Shown: one piece after another, positions 54,172 to 58,927 of the stretch
How positions within the stretch are numbered: position 1 is the stretch's first letter
Layout: each line of letters begins with the position of its first letter
NCBI GenBank assembly: GCA_026421215.1
Contig: JAPKBN010000007.1
Coordinates: forward strand, 1-58,927
Direction: 5' to 3'
Length of the DNA stretch: 58,927 nt
From: Dehalococcoidia bacterium
GTDB lineage: Bacteria; Chloroflexota; Dehalococcoidia; Lucifugimonadales; Lucifugimonadaceae
The notes under the pieces: model-generated
Told to the model about the DNA's origin: nothing
The model's database searches: none
Seen by the model: the letters and a program-made list of their open reading frames with translations, nothing else
Program-made: the position numbers and the translations under genes

Positions 54172-55389
54172 ATGCCAAAGCCACGCGCCCTAGATGGGGT
54201 CACAGTGCTCGACGCGACACAGATCCTAGCCGGCCCATTTTGCACGATGCACATGTCAGACATGGGTGCGAACGTCATCAAAGTGGAAAAACCTGGCGGA
54301 GGGGATGACACCCGGCGCATCGGCCCGCCCTTCATAAACGGTGAATCTGCGGCGTTCCTACAACTCAATCGCAATAAACGCAGCATCGTGCTGGACCTGC
54401 GGGCGGACAAAGGTAAAGAGACTTTCAAACGGCTTGCCGAGAAGTCCGACATCCTGATCGAGAATGGGCGCCCTGGGGCTATGGATAGGCTCGGGCTCGG
54501 TTACTCGCACATATCGGCGGTGAACCCGGCGATTGTGTACTGCTCGATATCGGGCTTCGGATTGACCGGTCCGTACTCGACCCGGCCGGGATTTGATCTG
54601 ATCGCCCAGGGCATGAGTGGGCAGATGGCGATCAACGGCGACGTTGGTGGGCCACCGCTTAAGGTCGGCGTGCCCATCGCAGATCTCAACGCCGGCATGT
54701 TTGCGCTCCACGCGATTGAGGCCGCCTACATTCGAAGGCTACGGACGGGTGAAGGCCAGCACGTGGAGACATCATTACTTGAGGCAGGTCTGGCATACAC
54801 CGTCTGGGAGACCGCTTTCTATTTCGCGACCGGAGAGGTACCGCCACGCATCGGCTCCACGCATCGACTTATAGCGCCGTACCAGTCCTTCGCCACGAAA
54901 GACGGGCACATGAATGTCGGCGCAGCCAACCAGAACAACTGGGTGAGATTGGCGAACGCAATCGGGCGCTCAGATCTGCTTGAAGATTCCCGATTTGACA
55001 GCAACGCGTCGCGGCTCGAGAACGTTGCGGCGCTCCGCGAGCAACTGGACGCGACGTTCCAAACGAAGACCACCTCGGAGTGGCTGCCGATCCTCGACGA
55101 AGCAGGGACGCCCGCCGGTCCGATATTTGAGATGGACGAGGTGTGGGCAAATGAACAGGTGCTCGCAAGGAACATGGACGTCGTAACCGAACACCCGGTC
55201 GCAGGACCCGTCCACAACATCGGGATCGCCGTAAAGATGCACGGCACCCCGGGGCGAATCGAATCAGCGGCGCCGATGCTGGGCGAGCACACTGACGAGA
55301 TACTGGAGTTCGCCGGCTACACCCCGGAAGAGATCGAAGAACTCACATCAACCGGAGTAGCAGGCCCGGACTCTGGGGCAAAAACGTAG
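54172..55389 (+). CDS. CaiB/BaiF family CoA-transferase
   Basis: This 405-residue class III CoA-transferase has the catalytic Asp171 in VPIADLNAG, the opening VTVLDATQILAGPF and the GADVIKVE-type motif (GANVIKVEKP), and the RPGFDLIAQGMSG segment. Such enzymes move CoA between carboxylic acids (for example carnitine, formyl or succinyl). It is followed 40 bp later by a HAD hydrolase gene. Confidence 0.93.
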   Translation: MPKPRALDGVTVLDATQILAGPFCTMHMSDMGANVIKVEKPGGGDDTRRIGPPFINGESAAFLQLNRNKRSIVLDLRADKGKETFKRLAEKSDILIENGRPGAMDRLGLGYSHISAVNPAIVYCSISGFGLTGPYSTRPGFDLIAQGMSGQMAINGDVGGPPLKVGVPIADLNAGMFALHAIEAAYIRRLRTGEGQHVETSLLEAGLAYTVWETAFYFATGEVPPRIGSTHRLIAPYQSFATKDGHMNVGAANQNNWVRLANAIGRSDLLEDSRFDSNASRLENVAALREQLDATFQTKTTSEWLPILDEAGTPAGPIFEMDEVWANEQVLARNMDVVTEHPVAGPVHNIGIAVKMHGTPGRIESAAPMLGEHTDEILEFAGYTPEEIEELTSTGVAGPDSGAKT

Positions 55390-55429
55390 GCTTTCTTCAA
55401 TTACAAAACCACTCCACCGAGGAGAACGA

Positions 55430-56179
55430 GTGCCACCCCAACAGCCACCAAGAGCAGTCACATTCGACCTCTGGTTAACCCTGATGTTCGAAGAAAGCAC
55501 AGGCCGCCACGAACTGCGAGTCAGAGAAGGTGTGCAAGCGCTGAGCGACGCAGGGATCACGATTCCGCCGAAGAAACTCGGTGATGCCATCAGGACAATC
55601 GGTAGAGAAACCAACGCGGATCACGACCGCGGCTTTGACAGGACCTCCGTGGAGCGCATGCAACAGATCCTGGCCGCCGCCGATCCCAACGCCCGCGCGT
55701 CGATTAATAATGAACAGTTCGAGGCCTTTTCCCGCGCGATCGACGAGCCTTTCCTCGCCCATTCACCGACTATCTACCCGACCGCGCAGAGCGTGCTGAG
55801 TCTTATCAAAGAGATGGGAGTTCGCACGGCGCTGATCTCGAACGTCGGTTCAACCTCGCCCGGCGTCTACCGGCGTTACCTGGACAGAGAGGGGATCAGC
55901 CAGTACCTGGAATACCTGACCTTCTCAAACGAGATAGCGTCGGCGAAACCAGGGGCGAAGATGTTCACCCATACGCTTGAAAAACTTGGAGTGGCGCCAG
56001 AGAACGCTTTGCACGTAGGCGACAACCTTCACGCCGATGTCGGCGGTGCCAAAGACGTCGGGATGTCGGCGGTATGGATAAAGGGCCACGACGATCGTGC
56101 GCCACGCGTTCAACCAGATTTCACCATCTCAGGACTGGACGAACTACCGGTGGTTGTTGATAGCTGGTTGAACGACTGA
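55430..56179 (+). CDS. HAD-superfamily hydrolase (atypical motif I)
   Basis: This 249-residue HAD enzyme has motif I as FDLWLT (D13-x-W15-x-T17), where phosphatases have DxDxT, so the usual general acid Asp is absent. Motif II is LISNVG, motif III the Lys in SAKPGAKMF, and motif IV HVGDNLHADVGG. Substitutions at this position also occur in L-2-haloacid dehalogenases (DxYGT). It could therefore be a dehalogenase-like or low-activity phosphatase. GTG 55430 begins the protein; it is probably cotranscribed with the CaiB/BaiF gene. Confidence 0.87.
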   Translation: MPPQQPPRAVTFDLWLTLMFEESTGRHELRVREGVQALSDAGITIPPKKLGDAIRTIGRETNADHDRGFDRTSVERMQQILAAADPNARASINNEQFEAFSRAIDEPFLAHSPTIYPTAQSVLSLIKEMGVRTALISNVGSTSPGVYRRYLDREGISQYLEYLTFSNEIASAKPGAKMFTHTLEKLGVAPENALHVGDNLHADVGGAKDVGMSAVWIKGHDDRAPRVQPDFTISGLDELPVVVDSWLND

Positions 56180-56193
56180 ATCTTGTTCCTAAA

Positions 56194-56225
56194 AGAGACG
56201 TGGTCGGGCATATGCCCACGTTTCT
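56194..56225 (+). terminator. Hairpin after the HAD hydrolase gene
   Basis: AGAGACGTGG and CCACGTTTCT form a 10-bp stem (one G-U pair) around a 12-base loop, itself containing the palindrome GCATATGC. The T-tract is interrupted (TTTCT), so termination is likely but not strong. Confidence 0.4.
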
Positions 56226-56374
56226 AGGATGTCTTGAACGATAACGGTGATCCAGATCGTAGTTGAGGAACCTTCACCAGAAGGGCTTCTGTCGAACTAA
56301 GCCAGTTCTCGTGAAGACCTCTGCCCTCCGTCACCCCTAGGGTGTCTGGCCTATCCCGGTGGGAGATGGGGGCG

Positions 56375-57121
56375 TTATTGCGGCAAACGCGGGCGATTAA
56401 TCGCGGCGCCGCGCGCCCGTGAAGCCAACCAGGCCGCGCCGTACACGATCCCCAGCTGCACCGCCGTGATCACGACGAGCAGCAACGTGGCTGCGAACCA
56501 GAAGCCCTGTGGGAAAAGCCGTAGTAGCAGGCTCTGAGACGGGTTTAGTTTCCAGAAATCGTTCCTGAACACCACCTCGTGGAACAGCTGGAAAGTCGTG
56601 TTGAAGTCGATCAACGTAGCCAATCCAAATAGTGCAGCGACCGACAACCCGGCGATCGTCGACCACACGATCCCTGAGCGCAACATCGGCAGGAATCCGC
56701 GGCCAAGCAAGAAAAAGCCACCAGCGACCACGATCACTACGATAGCTCCGGTGACCCATACGGCTTTGAACATCACATTCATCACGTCTTTTACGTCAGA
56801 CATGTGCGTGATCTCGCGCTCGTTGAACATCTCGATCTCACGACCTTCGAAATCGACACGCAGATCGAGGAACTCCTTGTCGTTACCGAAGTAATCGATG
56901 ATCTGGCTCGCAGCACTGGTCAGAGCCGAGTCATCCAATCCAGTGCGCTGCTCCACGTTATTGGCGCCGAATCCCCACTCATAAAACGTTTGGGAGTTGG
57001 TGAGCACCCGCACATTTAACGCGATAAAGAAAAGCGGAAGGCTGATCGCCAGCATGACGATTACGGCAATACGGAACCCGAAGGACGATGCCAACCGGTC
57101 GTTGTTACGGAGATTGTTCAT
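56375..57121 (-). CDS. DUF1461/TIGR01906-type membrane protein (Lit-like)
   Basis: This 248-residue protein has about four membrane segments (near 17-38, 117-140, 147-168 and 205-235) and a large extracytoplasmic loop. That loop ends in the family's E/H signature EREITHMSDVK, with H106. The family contains Lit, which moves an acyl chain within bacterial lipoproteins. Whether this member does so is unknown. It is divergent from mazG. Confidence 0.78.
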   Translation of the reverse strand: MNNLRNNDRLASSFGFRIAVIVMLAISLPLFFIALNVRVLTNSQTFYEWGFGANNVEQRTGLDDSALTSAASQIIDYFGNDKEFLDLRVDFEGREIEMFNEREITHMSDVKDVMNVMFKAVWVTGAIVVIVVAGGFFLLGRGFLPMLRSGIVWSTIAGLSVAALFGLATLIDFNTTFQLFHEVVFRNDFWKLNPSQSLLLRLFPQGFWFAATLLLVVITAVQLGIVYGAAWLASRARGAAINRPRLPQ

Positions 57122-57198
57122 CGGCTCCTATGGTACGTTGCAACGTCTCGTTTCTGTGCTTTGTTCGGCACGCGTTCGATCACCCAGGAGATACACCT

Positions 57199-57939
57199 AT
57201 GCCCAGACCTGATACACCGTCCCGCACTGTGGAAGATCTTCTGGCCGTGGTTGAGAGGCTACGAGACGCGGGCGGTTGTCCATGGGACCGGGAGCAGACC
57301 CATGCCTCGTTGCGGCCCAACTTGCTGGAGGAGTCTTACGAGGCATTAGAAGCGTTGGACCTCGGCGATGTCGACGCACTGGCAGAAGAGCTGGGGGACC
57401 TGCTGGTCCAGGTGACATTCCACGCAGACATAGCAAGACGCGCTGGCGAGTGGACGATGGCAGATGTGGTCGGGGGAGTGATCGACAAGCTTGTCCGCCG
57501 TCACCCACATGTGTTCCAGGAAGGTGGCCGGAGGCTTGAGACGGCGGAGCAAGTGTCGCAGCAATGGGATGCGCTGAAGAGCAAAGAGCCAGGCCGGGAT
57601 TCGATAACCAACGGCCTTCCAACCGGGATGCCGGCACTGGCGTATGCCGGCGCGTTACAGCGCCGCGCGGGACGTGCCGGTTTACCGGTGCCGAGTGGCG
57701 ATGGTGTGCTAAACGGGGCCGACGAAGCGGAGCAAGAGGCAGTAGCCGGTCGCCAGCTATTTGAGGCCGTGGCCCGTGTCCAGGCGTCGGGGATTGATCC
57801 GGAGGTGGCGCTTCGAGCTGAGGCGCTGCGATATCGGGATCGAATCAGACGCACGGAAAAACTTGTCGGAGACAGCATTTCGATTGCGGATGTGGCGGAT
57901 GACGAGCGCGGTCGGTTGTGGGACGAGACTGGTGGTTAA
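57199..57939 (+). CDS. mazG: MazG nucleoside triphosphate pyrophosphohydrolase
   Basis: This protein of about 246 residues hydrolyses (d)NTPs to NMP and PPi. The MazG signature CPWDREQTHASLRPNLLEES and the metal cluster EESYEALEAL...EELGDLL followed by VxFHADIA are visible. A second, degenerate half follows (LPTGMPALAYAGALQRRAGR). ATG 57199 has GGAG upstream; the longer frame from 57088 has no family similarity in its leader. Confidence 0.93.
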   Translation: MPRPDTPSRTVEDLLAVVERLRDAGGCPWDREQTHASLRPNLLEESYEALEALDLGDVDALAEELGDLLVQVTFHADIARRAGEWTMADVVGGVIDKLVRRHPHVFQEGGRRLETAEQVSQQWDALKSKEPGRDSITNGLPTGMPALAYAGALQRRAGRAGLPVPSGDGVLNGADEAEQEAVAGRQLFEAVARVQASGIDPEVALRAEALRYRDRIRRTEKLVGDSISIADVADDERGRLWDETGG

Positions 57940-58070
57940 ATCAGGCCCTCGGTCGTGATTGGGAATGAACCTGCTCTCATCCTTTGAACACTTGGGCTCT
58001 CTCTCGGACGAGTTGCAGGATAAGGGAGATCTCCAAGTGCATGGAACACTCTTTAGACGCCAAACAATGC

Positions 58071-58862
58071 TCAAGCCTTAGGTGCCGTCTCCGCGCTTCC
58101 CGTCGGCTGGAATCCGACCACTTCTCGGGCGTGATCGATGTCCCGGTAGCCGTACTTGTTGTTCGAGACCACGTAGAAGATGTCAAAGCGCACCGATGCC
58201 GGTGCCTCGACGCACTTCACCGCCATCTGCGCCATGTCTGCGTGGCTGCAGTAGATCGACCGGCCACGCACTCCGTTCACCACGTCCTGTGCACCTACAC
58301 CGCCGATGCGTAGGCAGATGATGGACATATCGGATGTGTTCACGAAGTAGCGAGCAAGGTCTTCGCCCATGAGCTTGCTCGCGCCGTAGAGGCTGTGTGG
58401 CTTTGGCTCCGAATCTCTGGTGACGTTGGGCCACGATACCGGTGTTTCAGAGTCGTCTTCCGATACCAGTTCGCTCCACGGCGATTCCTGCTCGTAGCCA
58501 ATGACGGTCGCGCCGGTACTGGCGAAAATAACCCGTTTCACGCCTGCTGCGCGTGCAGCTTCAAACACGTTGTAAGCACCGACGACGTTGTTGTTGAGCA
58601 TGGCATCCCAGCCAGCGTTCATGCCATCAGTGCTGTGCGCTCCGCCGTCAGCCGCTAGGTGGATCACGGTGTCCACGCCGATGAACGCCGGTGCGATGGC
58701 CGCCGCGTCCTGAACGGCTCCGCGGAAGTTGAGTGCGTCCGGGACGCCGTTCACGCCGGAACGCGACAGCGCCGCAATCTCGTATCGCTTCTCAAGCTCT
58801 GGTCGGATCGCTGAGCCAACTGCACCGCTGAGACCTGTCACAAGTACACGTTTGTTTGTCAT
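58071..58862 (-). CDS. NAD-dependent epimerase/dehydratase family protein
   Basis: This 263-residue extended-SDR protein has the cofactor motif VTGLSGAVGSA (TGxxGxxG), VIHLAADGG, Ser/Thr in FASTGATVIG, and the catalytic YGASK pair. The sugar-nucleotide or uronate dehydrogenase group is closest: the small size and ALNFRGAVQDAAAIAPAF resemble uronate dehydrogenases. ATG 58862 is the start. It is convergent with mazG. Confidence 0.88.
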   Translation of the reverse strand: MTNKRVLVTGLSGAVGSAIRPELEKRYEIAALSRSGVNGVPDALNFRGAVQDAAAIAPAFIGVDTVIHLAADGGAHSTDGMNAGWDAMLNNNVVGAYNVFEAARAAGVKRVIFASTGATVIGYEQESPWSELVSEDDSETPVSWPNVTRDSEPKPHSLYGASKLMGEDLARYFVNTSDMSIICLRIGGVGAQDVVNGVRGRSIYCSHADMAQMAVKCVEAPASVRFDIFYVVSNNKYGYRDIDHAREVVGFQPTGSAETAPKA

Positions 58863-58888
58863 ATACGTCCTCGGTTCGTTGTTTGAGT

Positions 58889-58920
58889 TCCCTCTCTTCG
58901 GGGGCAGGGTGAGGGAGGTT
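58889..58920. repeat. Intergenic CTCCC/GGGAG hairpin repeat (copy 3)
   Basis: CCCTCTCTTCGGGGGCAGGG and then TGAGGGAGG, near the window edge, belongs with the repeats at 33895-33935 and 35268-35310. Confidence 0.5.
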
Positions 58921-58927
58921 ATTGGAG

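Noticed and set aside
1-58927. CRISPR array, prophage or restriction-modification locus
   Set aside because: No regularly spaced repeats, cas genes, structural phage genes or methylases were seen.

Overview
The window (about 59 kb, moderately GC-rich, largely GC-ending codons) looks like chromosome of a free-living heterotrophic bacterium. I infer a marine Chloroflexota, SAR202/Dehalococcoidia-like. The reasons are many stand-alone catabolic enzymes (enolase-superfamily, DAO-type flavoprotein, HpcH aldolase, DUF3500, CaiB/BaiF, a DUF1800-DUF1501-NHL module), frequent TTG/GTG starts behind good Shine-Dalgarno sites, and the gene order rpmB / DAK2 / DegV / recG. This is inference from content; no rRNA is present.

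Region 1 (0.1-7.5 kb) holds catabolic enzymes: HpcH/HpaI aldolase, threonine-aldolase-type lyase with a decayed partial duplicate in front of it, an enolase-superfamily dehydratase, a DAO-type oxidoreductase, a sugar-phosphate isomerase/epimerase and a DUF3500 protein. Region 2 (7.6-18.2 kb) is the most unusual: one intact tRNA-Lys(UUU) gene, with at least four partial copies of its 3' half on its 3' side, all in the tRNA's orientation. These copies split the DNA into small cargo blocks: a DMT transporter; a metallo-hydrolase plus amine oxidase; an NMT1-type ABC importer; a GlpD-like dehydrogenase. Two weaker copies lie on the 5' side, one inverted. No integrase is visible. This resembles serial insertion at a tRNA gene.

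Region 3 (18.3-27.6 kb) has a MATE exporter, a giant acidic coiled-coil lipoprotein, and a DUF1800-DUF1501-NHL module flanked by two decayed IS3-type orfA relics in the same orientation. Region 4 (27.7-40 kb) is housekeeping: nitrilase and clpS, orn, then argJ-argB-argD-argG, a MaoC hydratase, a sulfatase, and argH-rpe. ArgJ carries an extra N-terminal helical, HTH-like segment and is preceded by an inverted repeat. Region 5 (40-45.8 kb) is rpmB (divergent), a FakA-like DAK2 protein, a DegV/FakB protein and recG.

Region 6 (45.9-59 kb) contains SDRs, an old-yellow-enzyme homologue whose family-like N-terminus starts at an ATC codon, and two tandem redoxins. The first redoxin has an in-frame TGA exactly where the family has its peroxidatic cysteine (W-U-P-Y-C) and a hairpin just after it, so I read it as a selenoprotein; its neighbour has Ser at that site. 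A 24-bp-stem bidirectional terminator separates them from a small AT-hook protein with a clear promoter. The rest is a D-2-hydroxyacid dehydrogenase, a SelA-fold PLP enzyme (not SelA itself), an SDR, a CaiB/BaiF CoA-transferase, a HAD hydrolase, a DUF1461 membrane protein, MazG and an NAD-dependent epimerase.
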